From contig JARKIF010000042.1 in NCBI GenBank assembly GCA_029378245.1, positions 248,001 to 312,000 on the forward strand: a stretch of DNA of 64,000 nt, read 5' to 3'. Source of the stretch: Roridomyces roridus. Taxonomy: Eukaryota; Basidiomycota; Agaricomycetes; Agaricales; Mycenaceae. Positions within the stretch are counted from its first letter, which is position 1; every line of letters begins with the position of its first letter. A model generated the notes under the pieces. It did not search any database. It was not told the origin of the DNA and saw nothing but the letters and a program-made list of their open reading frames with translations. The position numbers were made by a program, and so were the translations under genes. Below are positions 12,919 to 24,483 of this stretch, piece after piece.

Positions 12919-15900
12919 TCACTTGAGCTTCACAAACATGCTCTTCGACAATTCTAACGTGGCAATCTCAGCCTCCATAGTCTTCCTCTGTCAATAGCGC
13001 ATCAGCTAAATCTTTCAAGCCAAACTAAAGATTACCGACCTTCTCCGCATTCCCCAGCCTCACACTCTCCGGAACGGTCGTCTCATAGTCAGGCTGCGAC
13101 TCGGCTTTAACGAGCTTTTGCAGCGAAAGCTGAGCAACGTCCAATTTCTTGTCGCATTTCGCAATCTCCGCGTCCAGATTAACCTGGCCCCGGACAAGCG
13201 CATGGACAGCGATGGCGGGCGTCACCACAGCACCACCACAGCCCTCTGGGATATCGCCGAGTTCCCGGACGACCTTGGCACTCTTGCAACCCTTGGTGAG
13301 GGTGACGATGGTCGAGACCTGCGACTCGAAGAGTGCCGCCTCCTCGTCAGTCTGGACATACAAGAAGACTAAACAGATGTCAGCAGGAACGAGACAACTG
13401 TACGTGATACACACATTGAATATCACTCTGCAGGTTATACGACGCAGCCAACGATCGGCCCGTCTTCAAAGCAGAGAAGACGAGATTGAATTGTTGGTCG
13501 GCGGTCTCAAAGACGTGGTCCTTATCCTGCAAACAGTTGGATCTCGGTGCGAATGTAAAATGAGGAAGAGCCTACGAAAACAGGGAAGGAGGACACCATG
13601 ATGGATGGCGTAGGGTCGTTGGGTCGACGGGGCAGACGCTGCCATAGCTCCTCCGTCACAAAGGGCATGAAGGGGTGTAACAGCCGCAGCCCGTGGTCGA
13701 GACAAGTATACAGAGTCTGCTGCGCTGATTTGCGCATCTCAATCGGAGCAGCTTCGTCCGTCATGGGTTTCATGACTTCCTGTGAGGCGACTTTGAGAAC
13801 TGCAAAGCAGCTTGAAACGGAAAACGTACAATGTAAACGTCACAAAGCTCATACAGCCAGAAGTTGTACGCAGCCGTTGTGGCAAGCATGAAATTCCGGT
13901 CTGCGAGGTGTGTGTTGATCTCCGCGGCCGCAGCGTTGAGCTTGTGGAGGATCCACTTCTCAACGAGACTCTCTTTGCCGGTAGGCTGAATACCGTTTTG
14001 AGGACGGGTGGATAACAGGGAGAATTGACTCACCTTGGCCGACGGCTCAGGGACAAACGACTCGTCCAACTTGAGCATGGCAAACTTGGTGGCATTGAAA
14101 ACCTTGTTACAGAACTTGCGGTATCCCTCAACACGGAGGATCTCGAGATTGATATCCCGTCCTGAGCAGAAATGAGTGTTGACGATGCGAGGTAAAACGA
14201 AATGCGTACCGCCTGCAGAATAAGCGCAAAGAGCAAACCGCAAAGCATCTGCGCCGCACTGAGGAATGCCCTTGGGGAAGTCCTTCTTTTGGCCAGCAGT
14301 CGCCTTGACGATCTCCTTCTCATCCAGGTTACCCTCCTTGAGCTTCTCGTGGAGGGCTTCGAGAGCGACACCCTCAATAACGTCGATAGGGTCGATGACG
14401 TTGCCCAACGATTTGCTCATCTTGCGACCATGGGCGTCCCGAATCATCGCGTGGCAAAGGACTTCATTGAAAGGTACTTTGCCGGTGAGACGAATGCCCA
14501 GCAACACCATGCGCGCCACCCAGAAGAAGATAATGTCCCACCCGGTCTCTAGCATGGACGCTGGGTAGAACGTCTTGAGGTCAGGCGACTCCTCAAGGGA
14601 CGCGTTAGGTTTCGAATAACACATTGAAGAAAGAAACACACGACGTCAGGCCATCCCATGATGGACCACGGCCAGAGACCAGAGGAGAACCAGGTATCCA
14701 GAACATCTTCATCTTGCTCGAGGATGAATTTCTTGTCGCCGGCGAATGCCTTGGCCCTCTCCGTCGCTTGCGCAAGATCTCTGCCCACGACCCAGTTTTT
14801 ACCGTCTTTGCGCTACATTGCCGGTCAGAATCCGTTTCAAAGCACCAGAACGAAAAGCGTACATCCAAATCCTCCCCTTCAACGTTCACAAAGTAAGCCG
14901 GACACCGGTGGCCCCACCACAACTGACGCGAAATACACCAATCCTGGATGCCTTCAAGCCAGCGATACCACTCGTTCTCAGATTGCTTTGGCGTAACAAG
15001 GAGTTCACCCGCACGCGTACGCTTGATTGCTTCCTCTGCCAACGGCTTGCAGTCGACCCACCATTGGGGCTTCAAAACGGGCTCGACGACGTCACCGGAT
15101 TTGCTGAAAAAAAGGTATTAGTACAACGAACGACGGCAAGTCAAAATAACGGACCTGCAAATGGGGATTTGCATGGGGTTATCCTTCGTCTCGATGTAAA
15201 GACCGGCATCTTGGAGAGCTTTGACGACGGCAGTTCTGACATGGAACCGCTTCATTCCCTTGAAGTCGCCCGCGTTGGCATTGTAGGTTCCATCGTCGTT
15301 CATGATGTTGATAAACTCGAGGTTGTGCCGCATTCCAACCTCGTAATCGTTGGGATCGTGCGCGGGGGTGATCTTGACGGCACCAGTCCCGAATTCCATG
15401 TCGACCGCGATTTCGTCCGTGACGATCGGAATCCGACGTTTAACAAAGGGATGGGTGGCGAATTTACCGTGGAGATGCTGGAAGATTGGTTAGGCGGAAT
15501 GGCAATGTAGGTTAGGAATTATTACCTTGTAGCGCGGATCGTTGGGGTGGACAGCGATGGCGGTATCTCCCAGCATCGTTTCCGGACGCGTGGTGGCGAC
15601 GATAATCTTCTCGTCCGAATCTTCGATCTGGTACGCAAAGGAGACAATCACGCCAAACTCGAATCGTTCTTTGGGATCGTAACCGGGGACATTCAGCAGC
15701 GTCCGCCCAGTGAGGACTTTTTGATCGACCTAGATAAAGGGGTTAAAGGGGTCTTCAGAATACGCCATGCCCTACCTCCAGATTAGAAAGCGTCGTGTTC
15801 ATCTTGACACACCAGTGGACGAGTCGATTTGCGCGGTAAATGGTGCCATCTTCGTGCAGCCGGCAAAAGGCCTCTATAACGGCTTTGTTGCGTTTCTGAC

Positions 15901-16906
15901 TTGTATTGGAGCCAGCTCAGATGAAGACGTCGAGACACACCTCGTCCATGGTGAATACAACACGATCCCAATCGTAACTGCCGCCAAGTCGGTGTAGCTG
16001 GCGAGTAATTCGGCCTTGATAACTGTGGCAGACGCCTAAGATCCAGTCTCGAAGAACAAAAAGCACGCACTCATTCTTCCATTCCATCACGGTTTCCAGA
16101 AATTTCTCTCTTCCCAAATCATGCCGCGTCTGTCCGGTGGTCTTGTACAACCGCTTCTCGACGACAGACTGGGTAGATATACCGGCATGGTCAAAGCCAG
16201 GAACGTACAGCGTAGTCTTCCCCAGCATGCGATTCCTAGCGTGAATTTAACACAGAAATATGGTCCATCGCATGTTGGCACGCACCATCGGACCAAAGTA
16301 TCCTGAATCGCGGTCGTTAACGCGTGTCCAATGTGCAAGCTGCCAGTAACGTTCGGCGGAGGCGCAGGGATGACGAACAGACCCTCCGGTTTGACTTTTC
16401 CGTCCGGTGTAAATTGCGGCGAGAAGAATCCTTGCTGGTGCCACCAGTCATACCAAGCAGATTCGACCGCGATTGGGTTGTACCCCGCAGCCATAGGCTG
16501 AGTGAGATCTAAAGCACATTGGGACTATATCCTCGTAGAATCAAGCTCAATCTCACCTTTCTTCTCGCCCTTGGGCGTGGTGTTCACGAACGGCGGGTCG
16601 ACTTCCTTCTCCTTCTCCTCCTTGACTTTCTTCGTGCCGCCGGAAGCAGGAGCTGTAGTCTTTGCATTCTTGGCTGCGAACTTGGCGGCCTTTTCTAAGC
16701 GTTTCTCCTCCTTTTTAGCTGCACACTGCGATCAGGGTGTCGGCTAGGGAAAATTTTGGCGCGTCCAAACCTGCGCTCTTGGAATTGGGAACTGGTGCAT
16801 CGGTCGGGGTAGGCGCAGTGGTGGACATCCTGGACACGGAGACGGTAGATCTTGGTGGTACAAGGGAAAAGGAAAGAGTGATGAGTCTGCGAAGACCTAA
16901 ATTCAT
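12919..16906 (-). CDS. VAS1: valyl-tRNA synthetase, two possible starts
   Basis: A multi-exon minus-strand gene for the class I enzyme that charges tRNA-Val. Seen in order: a Lys/Glu-rich N-terminal extension ([16 protein letters not shown]), the VESAWYDWW entry, HIGH motif SLHIGHALT (about 16.33 kb), CP1 editing domain, KMSKS motif [14 protein letters not shown] (about 14.42 kb), a helical anticodon-binding domain ([16 protein letters not shown]), and a C-terminal coiled coil that ends [16 protein letters not shown]. The last intron joins LGNAEK to RKTMEAE. Two in-frame ATGs occur, at 16904-16906 and 16826-16828. The extra 26 residues are basic with no acidic residue, a plausible mitochondrial presequence. 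Yeast VAS1 makes both cytosolic and mitochondrial forms this way. Confidence 0.93.
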
Positions 16907-17037
16907 GACTCGGTCATGTTTGATCTCAGCGATTTGGCGGCGCGTAATTCAGACTTCACAAAGATGCTTGTACATGAATTCCGAATCGAAAAAGAATTAT
17001 TTAGAGAGTACATTATACATGGAGACCCGAGCAGTGA

Positions 17038-18155
17038 TCAATTCTGATGAAGGTTAGAGGAGGAAACGAGATGAGCAAGAAACACACCTCAGGTATCCGA
17101 ACGATCGTGATTTCCTGTCCGAGAGTCAGACGGACGAGTAGCAACACGGGAGAGACACGTACCTGCTGCTTGAAATACCTGCGGTTCTCCTCGTCAATGA
17201 GGACAAGATTGAGATAATATCGTGTGCTGAATTTCTTGTTGATGTCGCGGAAGGTCGGTGTAAGGTCGAATCCACCAAGGAAGAGGCGAATAGGTATCGT
17301 CTCGCCTCGTACCGGGGCACCGTCCATGATCTCAAATTTGGTGATCGTCTGGCTCTCGTTGTACTGGTTCGGTGGCGACCCCGTCGTCTCCCTCTGAATA
17401 ATGGAGAGCTCCATGTGCTTGATCTTGATACGGACGAGCAGGAAGTAGATCTTGCCGACAATGACATCCTTGAGGTGGTACCTGTCCACTGTTAATGGAA
17501 TTCACGCAAAGTCTCAGTACGCACTTGGACTTGTTGTATTCAAACTCAATGTGCAGACAGTCCTCAATCCCAACCTCCATCTTGATGACCTGGTTCGTGT
17601 CCGCAGGGAGGCGGAAGGAGTGTACCCACAAGTCGCGCTCCTTGGTCACGTCCGCCATTCGCCGTGATATTGAAACTCGTACAAAGTACCTGGCGAGGCA
17701 TAAGATCAGGTAGGTCGAGGGCAAGAATACGCACCGCAGCTTCACGTTTATGCCCTGGTAGCTCTCAAACTGCTTCTCTACATTCTTGAAGTTAAAGTCA
17801 AAGGTCTGCGCTTGTCGCATCTCTCCCGGTGCTGCGAGCTCCTGAGATAACGAGAGGAATTCGTGGTGGTGCCCGCGGTCATAGAATAGCTCTGCAGCGA
17901 TGTTAGAGAGGGTGAAGCCGCGTCCCAGCGCGCACCTATGCTGCCAACGAACTCGACCTTGATACCGTCGTGTTGCATCTTCTTCCCGTCCCGAACGCGT
18001 ATAGAGACCTGCCCGCTCACAGAATCCCCATCATAGTACACCGGGCAGGAGATGGTCTTTTCCTTGTCGGCCTTGGTCTCGACCTGTTTGCGCTGCTCCT
18101 CTCCCTCGAGCTTGATGTCCACATCGAGAGGCGACGCAAAGAAGTAGGCGGCCAT
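17038..18155 (-). CDS. VPS26: retromer subunit VPS26
   Basis: Starts MAAYFFASPLDVDIKLEGEE and continues through CPVYYDGDSVSGQVSIRV, HDGIKVEFVGSI|ELFYDRGHHHEFLSLSQELA, EKQFESYQGINVKLR and YHLKDVIVGKIYFLLVRIKIKHMELSIIQRE, all typical of VPS26. This arrestin-fold subunit of the retromer cargo-recognition complex (with VPS35 and VPS29) retrieves receptors from endosomes to the Golgi. Several short introns are removed. The end is read as a 44-nt intron with a CTAAC branch site, leaving a two-codon last exon (Asn, stop at 17038-17040). Without that splice the frame ends about 25 nt further on. It shares a 99-bp divergent spacer with EMC1. Confidence 0.92.
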
Positions 18156-18254
18156 GGTTCCAGAAGTTCCAGTCTACGCCGGAGCTGTAGAAGACAGAAT
18201 ACGCAGTCGCTGGTCAGTGATGGCACGAATCAAGAAAGCAAATCACGTCCACGC
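18156..18254. promoter_or_regulatory. 99-bp divergent promoter, VPS26 and EMC1
   Basis: The two start codons face away from each other with only 99 bp between, so both promoters and 5' leaders must fit here or overlap. No TATA box was seen. Confidence 0.5.
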
Positions 18255-21200
18255 ATGTTTCTCCTTCCGCTCACCCTGCTGCTATGCAGCAGTCTCTCGT
18301 GGGCCATCCATGAATCCGACGTCGGCGTCATCGACTGGCACAAACGCCTCGTCGGCGTTCCTCACGCTGCACGGATAATTCACCCGGAAAACTCGAGTCT
18401 CGTCATTGTCCCCACAGCAAGCAATGTCCTTGCCGCTCTCAACCTCGCAGACGGCTCTGTCGGTGCGCATATGCAGGGTGTCCAAAGAAGTACCTGACGC
18501 GATATCCAGCTTGGAGATACGCGTTTGACTCTACGGATGGCATTGCAAGTTTTCATGTCGATGGCGATTCAGTCGTCACGCTATCTGGCCGGGGAGCGAC
18601 AAATCTACGGTCTTTTGAAGCTACTACGGGTCTCATAACGTTGGATAAACGGTTAGAATGGCCACTCAGCACCGGCCCAACGGCAGTCGATGTCGTATTC
18701 GCGTCTGACGCAACTTTCGTCCTCAACACGCATTCCATTGCGCGCCTAGGCTCCGGTGAGGTTGAATGGACTTGGGAGGCTGAAGATAAGAGGTAAGTTG
18801 TCGTTACTTGAGGTCCGAATATTGTCTAACGAATCCAAGTATGCCATACACGCGGCTTGTACAGACTCCGACGGGCATCTACGCCGTTGGTCTGTCTTCA
18901 ACATCTTCCTCACTGTACCTGGCTGCAGTAGATCCCGTTACAGGTGGAAAGATTCAAATTGGGTGGAAACACCTTCCAGAGTCGGTCTCATCTTTCGTTG
19001 TCGCGGGTGAATGTGCTGCCTGGGTCGATCCTGCATCCCAATCCCTCGGCTTCATGCGCCTCACGCCCACCCTCAAAGCCTCTATTGTCGCCGAGAAGAC
19101 CATGAAATGGCAGGAAGTGGTCGACGTGCACCTCCCAGATTTACTCGTCGGTGTTTTGACCTCCGGGGATGCCAAGGTTCTCCATGCGAAGGAAGGAGGC
19201 GCTCTGGAGGCCATACACACTTTCCCCGTGAACGATGGCGCGCACACTCTTTTCTCCGGTGGCTTGGACAATACGGGCGAGCCGTATGTTGTGCGTTTGT
19301 GGACTACTGCCGACAACGTGAGCGTATATCCATATCCGTTGGTTCAATGCTCACTCCGAGTAGACTACTGCAGCTGAAATATTCTCTGCCACTCACGGTG
19401 TTGCTAAAGTCGCATTTTCGCTCGGCCACGGCACTGTTACCCATGTACGTTATCCTCTTTGTGAACGCATCCCTCTAACGCCTGCACTTCTAGCTCGCGG
19501 TAGATGGAACTCGCCTGGTTCTTACCACCTCTACGGGCGCTGTCCAGCTCTGGGACCAAAATCAGCTGATATGGGCCCGCGAAGAGTCACTCGCGTCCAT
19601 TGACGTTGCCGCCTTTGTCGAGCTCCCTGTTCCAGAGCGCGTCGCTCGTGTAGACGAGTCGGAGACCTTCTTCGCTCGGCTGACGAGGCAAATCGGTGAC
19701 GCCCGGTACTTCCCAGAGTTCGTTGTCGGATTCGCACAGCGTTTTGCGGGCGCTCCGCCAAGAGAGGACGTCATCGTTTCGGCGAACAACCACTCTGCGG
19801 CGCTTGCCAGGGATGCGTATGGCTTCCGCCAAGTGTTGGTTGTTGGGACTGCGCATGGGACGGTTTATGGGCTTGATTCGTCTTCCGGCGAGATTCTGTG
19901 GGCCCGTGTTTTCGGGTTGGGCTGGGCGAGTGCGGTAGGCGGCACAGTGCGGCCGGTCAAGATTTTCTTGGTCAATAGTGAAGATGGAGCAGATGGAGAG
20001 AAGGACGTTGTTATCATTGCGCAGCGCAAGGCTAGCAATGTGCGTTACTTTTGCTCTTACTTGCTTGGCCTTACCGTATTCACAGACGCTCGTTGACACG
20101 GTTATTTTCCGTATTAATCCAGTGACGGGGGCTTCGGTGTCTCCTGCCGAGGAGGATAGCGGGGCGCTTCTTGAAGGCAAGGATGTAATATCCGGACCAC
20201 TCACCGAGGCGTTCCTTCTACCCGACTCGGATATCATTATTCTTCTAGACGAATTCTTCCAGGTGCGTTTAGTATTTTTCGTTCTGGAACTTACCAACTG
20301 TTTAATTAGGTGCTCCCGTATCCCGACACGGACGCCAACACGGCTGTTGTTACTCGTCGCGCGCCAAGCATTTTCATGCCCTTCCTCGAGTCGTTTGAGG
20401 AGGGTCCACGCGTCTTGGGGCACAGCTTGAAGCTCGATCCCGAACTCTCCGATAGGCATGTCGCGTTCCGGACCTGGGGCCTCACTCTGCCGCCAGGCGA
20501 ATCTGTCAAGAAGATCGTGAAGCCGACCCCTCGCCCGCCAGCGCCGATTGCATCTCTGGGAAAGGTGCTGGGCAATCGGACGACGCTGTATAAATATTTG
20601 AATCCACGGATGTTTGTCGTGCTTTCCGAGGGATCGGGCGAAGCGTCCATCGGATGCGGGGTGTATGTTGTGGACGGGGCCAAGGGGAGCATTTTGTATT
20701 CGGCGCTGGTGCCAGCTGCGGGTTTGGGAAGCGCATGTGATGTGCAGGCGACGCTGACGGAGAATTGGCTGGTGTATCATTATTATGATGGAGAGGGTGT
20801 GGGGCCTGGTGAGACCAAGGGGTGGAGGGTTGTCACGGTCGAGTTGTATGAAGGCGAGTTGGACGAGAAGACGCGGAGGTTGGTCTTCTGATTTGTTTCC
20901 ATCTGTTTACCGTCTCACGTGTTGCAGCTCGGAGTTGTCGGCCTTCTCTTTGGAGAGTATGCAAGTCGAGCCACTGGAACAATCGTATGTTTTCGCGCAT
21001 GGGATCACGGCTATAACGACCACGTCGACGAAATACGGGATTAGCTCGAAGGATATCATAGGTATGTGCTCATGATGCCTTACCCACGCTTTACTGACCT
21101 ATCCCTGCAGTGGCCACTCAAAGCAACAAAATAAATTCCATTCCGCGCCGTCTGCTCAACCCACGGCGACCCAAGAACTGGAAGCCGACCACGGAGGAAA

Positions 21201-21517
21201 TGCAGGAGGAGCAGCTCATCCCATATGACCCCGTCATGCCGGACGACCCGCGGCGGACCATCTCGCACAACTACGACGTAGTAGGAACGCGCCAGATCCT
21301 CACGACGCCTGCCCTGCTCGAGTCGACGTCGCTTGTATTTGGGTATGGGCTGGATATGTTCTTGACCCGTGTTGCGCCGTCGGGGACGTTTGATGTGTTG
21401 AGCGAGAGCTTTAATAAGGCGCAGCTTGTGCTTACGGTGTTCGGGCTGGGGATGGGTATTGGGATTACGAGGCCGATGGTTAGGAGGAAGAGACTGCGCG
21501 AGCGGTGGTACCAGTAG
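18255..21517 (+). CDS. EMC1: ER membrane protein complex subunit 1
   Basis: Starts with a signal peptide (MFLLPLTLLLCSSLSWA) followed by HESDVGVIDWHKRLVGVP, the usual EMC1 start. A PQQ-like beta-propeller fills the luminal part. Late motifs include FFQVLPYPD, DFLLTRVAPSGTFDVLSE-like LDMFLTRVAPSGTFDVL, and the C-terminal membrane helix VFGLGMGIGI followed by the basic tail RPMVRRKRLRERWYQ. EMC1 is the large luminal subunit of the insertase that places tail-anchored and polytopic proteins in the ER membrane. It has multiple short introns, for example after ALNLADGSV, where a 47-nt intron joins to AWRYAFDSTDG. It converges with an F-box gene. Confidence 0.92.
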
Positions 21518-21692
21518 AGTTTAGATGTAAAAGTAGTTGGATCGTATCTAATTTGCGCGCAATCGCGTGGAATTTCAAGACACGTACACTGAGGCCTGAG
21601 GTTCCTTCCTGACCACTGTGCGAGATGGATTTGCATGAACGCGCTACGGGAGAAGCTGAGAGCGTAGAATAAAAATTGGAAATGACATAGAT

Positions 21693-23261
21693 TCACTGAT
21701 TCCACAAGCAATCGTTGTCCCAGACATCAATCTCACGTTGCGCTTCCACGCCCGATTCCACCCGCAGGTCCAATCCACCGTCTCGAAGCTCCTCTAATCC
21801 GACAAGTGTTACAGGATCGGGATCTGGACCCTCCATTGCGAAGAATGATGCAGCGCCAAGGCAACTTTGACGACGCGACTTGAGCATCCGGAGGAAGAGA
21901 GGGTAGTCGATGGGCATCGACTCCAACGCTCCAAAACAAATTTCTCGGAGATGCTGAGACTTGGAAACATTGGTGAGCGTCGTCAAATGAGCCTCCATGG
22001 CGTCGATACCATCCTTGAAGAATGTGAGAGCAATGGTGGTGATGAAGGGATATTTTTTGAGGATGTCGGATGTACTAGCGGGGGAAGAAATGGCTTTGAG
22101 GAGCAACTTTTCAGGCGCACATGTAGAGCGGAGGAAAAGGGCCCCTAAACGGTCAACAAGAGTAGAGTACTCGTTCGTCATTGTCAATTCAACGCCTATC
22201 TCAGCTAGATGAGGAGCCCGGAGGTAATCCAACAGCCCCTCATCGGATACATGGAGACGCTGTAGATGCAGGAGTTCGATCGTTTGTGGACCGGGCTCAG
22301 GCCAGGGTTCCTCATCGAAAGCGGTGATGATTCTGGCTTCCACGATGTTCGGCGCCAACTTCAAGACATGCAAGTGCATTTTCAATGGACCATGGAGGCG
22401 ATATGTAGTGAGTTGGTGTGCTGGGACAAGGATGGGTACGAAGCGGGACTCGCTATTCACGCCCGCATCCACTAGAAACGGAGCGGTTTTGAAGCATGTG
22501 ATCAAGTGTACCCCAACCTGACTTTGTTCGCTATCCCATTGTAACCATAACCTCCTGAGCGAAGGGAGACGGCCACGAAGCTGTGCCAGGCGCGGGACCA
22601 GAGCCGAACTCAATTGAATGTTGAGCGTCTCCCACCGAGCAGAGTGCCTCGACAGGAGGTCGAATAACTCGAGCTGTTCGGCGGGATCGGCTTCGTCGCG
22701 TCCAAAAAAATGGACTTCAAGATTGAGCGTCCGGGAGCGTTGGAGTTGAATCTCAACATCCGAGTGTGCCTGATGCTCGTCGTGGACGAAATCAATGTGA
22801 ACCGTCGTCCACAATGAAGGAGTGGAAAGTGCAATCCCCCTCCAGCGGCGGCTGACTTGGCAGACAGTCCACGGGCTTCTTTGCGTGTCGGAGATGTCAC
22901 CGCTCCTTTCGTGAAACGAAGGTAACGTCCGCAAGAATATTTCAGCGAGGACCTCGGTTGGCAATCGTCTCAGCGGGGACAGGATGGGAACATATTGAGA
23001 ATGATACTCCGACAGTTGCGTTCGCTCGCTCGTCAGCTGTTCAAGACCATCCCGGAGTCGGGAAATCTCGGCGTCGAGATAACCCAGACGGGCTCCAGTG
23101 TCTGACACCACGGCACGAATGAAAGCTATTTCTGCGCTACCCGGAGCTTCGTTTGATTTCACGAGACGCTGGCAGCGTTGCAGAGTCTCGCCCATGGTGG
23201 CAGGGATAGGTTGCGCTTTTGGAATATGCAGAGAACCGCACTGGGGGCAGCTCGAAGCCAT
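21693..23261 (-). CDS. F-box-like protein, A type (intact)
   Basis: One uninterrupted 522-codon exon. Residues 5-9 are CPQCG, a single CxxCG pair shared by most loci here. Then come a linker with RLVKSNEAPGSAEIAFIRAVV, a coiled coil (about 60-95), an F-box-like segment LSPLRRLPTEVLAEIF, the conserved CQVSRRWRGIALSTPSLW, and a leucine-rich body with the repeated motifs RLPSLRRLWLQWD and DYPLFLRMLKSRR. It ends DNDCLWNQ. Probable SCF substrate adaptor; target unknown. It pairs head to head with the broken F-box gene at 23.5 kb across a promoter that recurs twice more in the window. Nearest relatives are the loci at 46658 and 50371. Confidence 0.85.
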   Translation of the reverse strand: MASSCPQCGSLHIPKAQPIPATMGETLQRCQRLVKSNEAPGSAEIAFIRAVVSDTGARLGYLDAEISRLRDGLEQLTSERTQLSEYHSQYVPILSPLRRLPTEVLAEIFLRTLPSFHERSGDISDTQRSPWTVCQVSRRWRGIALSTPSLWTTVHIDFVHDEHQAHSDVEIQLQRSRTLNLEVHFFGRDEADPAEQLELFDLLSRHSARWETLNIQLSSALVPRLAQLRGRLPSLRRLWLQWDSEQSQVGVHLITCFKTAPFLVDAGVNSESRFVPILVPAHQLTTYRLHGPLKMHLHVLKLAPNIVEARIITAFDEEPWPEPGPQTIELLHLQRLHVSDEGLLDYLRAPHLAEIGVELTMTNEYSTLVDRLGALFLRSTCAPEKLLLKAISSPASTSDILKKYPFITTIALTFFKDGIDAMEAHLTTLTNVSKSQHLREICFGALESMPIDYPLFLRMLKSRRQSCLGAASFFAMEGPDPDPVTLVGLEELRDGGLDLRVESGVEAQREIDVWDNDCLWNQ

Positions 23262-23520
23262 CTAAAGGTCCATAAGTCACGACGCGGCTAAGGATCGCAA
23301 ACTTGAAGGAGACGCACCTAAAAGGCCCGACGCGTAGAGACACCGTGAATTTAACGAGACAAGGCTTGGAAATGCCACAGGCCGAGTACGACACGTAGGC
23401 AAGGTAGAGTACAGCAGCCACTCAGGTGGTTGAGGCAGCGAGAGCAGGAGAGCAGCGATCACGAGACAGCCCGCCTTTGGCCCGCCTGCCCCTACCTTTT
23501 TGACCACAACAACCAAGTCT
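23262..23520. promoter_or_regulatory. F-box divergent promoter, copy 1
   Basis: Shares blocks with 48269-48557 and 51938-52192: GGAGACGCAC, TGACGCGTAG, CTTGGAAATGCCACAGG, GCAGCGATCACGAGAC and TTTGACCACAACNACCAAGT. The conservation of blocks in order suggests a duplicated promoter rather than chance. Confidence 0.6.
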
Positions 23521-24483
23521 GCTGGCGGACGAACGTTCAGTCTTGGCGATTTCTCACCAACGGGCCACTCTGATTATCTCTCCACTGAGGCGGATGCCAC
23601 CCGAGATCCTTTCCGAAGTCTTCTTGTGGACGGTGTCTTCCTTGATGACTCGGTGGCGTGTCAGCCAAGTTAGCCACCGTTGGAGAGAGGTCGTGCTTTC
23701 CACTCCATCATTGTGGTCCCTTGTTTTTGTGCCCAGAAGGAAGGCAGGCCTTTTGCCCATGATTGAGGCACAGGTGAAGCGCGCCCAGTCACTCAACTTG
23801 AAGATTCATTTCTACGGATCGGACGCTGTTACAGAATCCACGAATCAAATCCAATTGTTTGAATTCCTGTCCGAGCATTCTCTTCGTTGGGAGGAACTCT
23901 TCGTTCGTCTGGCTGCAGGGATGGTTCCCCTCATGAAGAAGCTTCGGGGCCGCTTGCCATGTCTCCGGAGGTTATCGGTGCGGTGGTACAATGCAAAGAG
24001 CCAGATCGGAGTCGACAGCATCAAGTGCTTCAACACAGCGTCCTCCTTGGAGGATGTGGAGCTCCATAGTTTTCGCTGCATACCCATACCCTTCCCCACG
24101 GACCGTCTCACCTCCTATCGGGTGAAAGGTCCATTGGAGTTGCACCAACAAGTCCTCAAAATGGCGCCAAATATCATCGAGGCGCGAGTCGTGGTCGCTT
24201 TCGATCTCGACCAACCCTGGCCGGAGCCCAGTGGTCCAGCAATCGATATGCTGCACTTGAAACGCCTATATGTAACTCACATCGAGATTTTGGATTACCT
24301 CCGGGCTCCTTCTGTGGCAGAACTTGCCATCGATTTTTCGACCATCGACGGCAACAGTGCCGCGATCGACTGCCTAGAGGCGTTTTTACTCCGTTCTTCC
24401 TGTAGGCCACCGCAGTTATGCGTTCAGAACTTTCCTGACGTCAGCCTTACTGCACAAATCCTCGAGAAATACACCTTCATCAC

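Noticed and set aside
14746..15510. 254-codon plus-strand open frame
   Set aside because: Antisense to the valyl-tRNA synthetase exons; no family features.
19587..20780. 397-codon minus-strand open frame
   Set aside because: Lies antisense to EMC1, which is well supported by domain motifs and introns.
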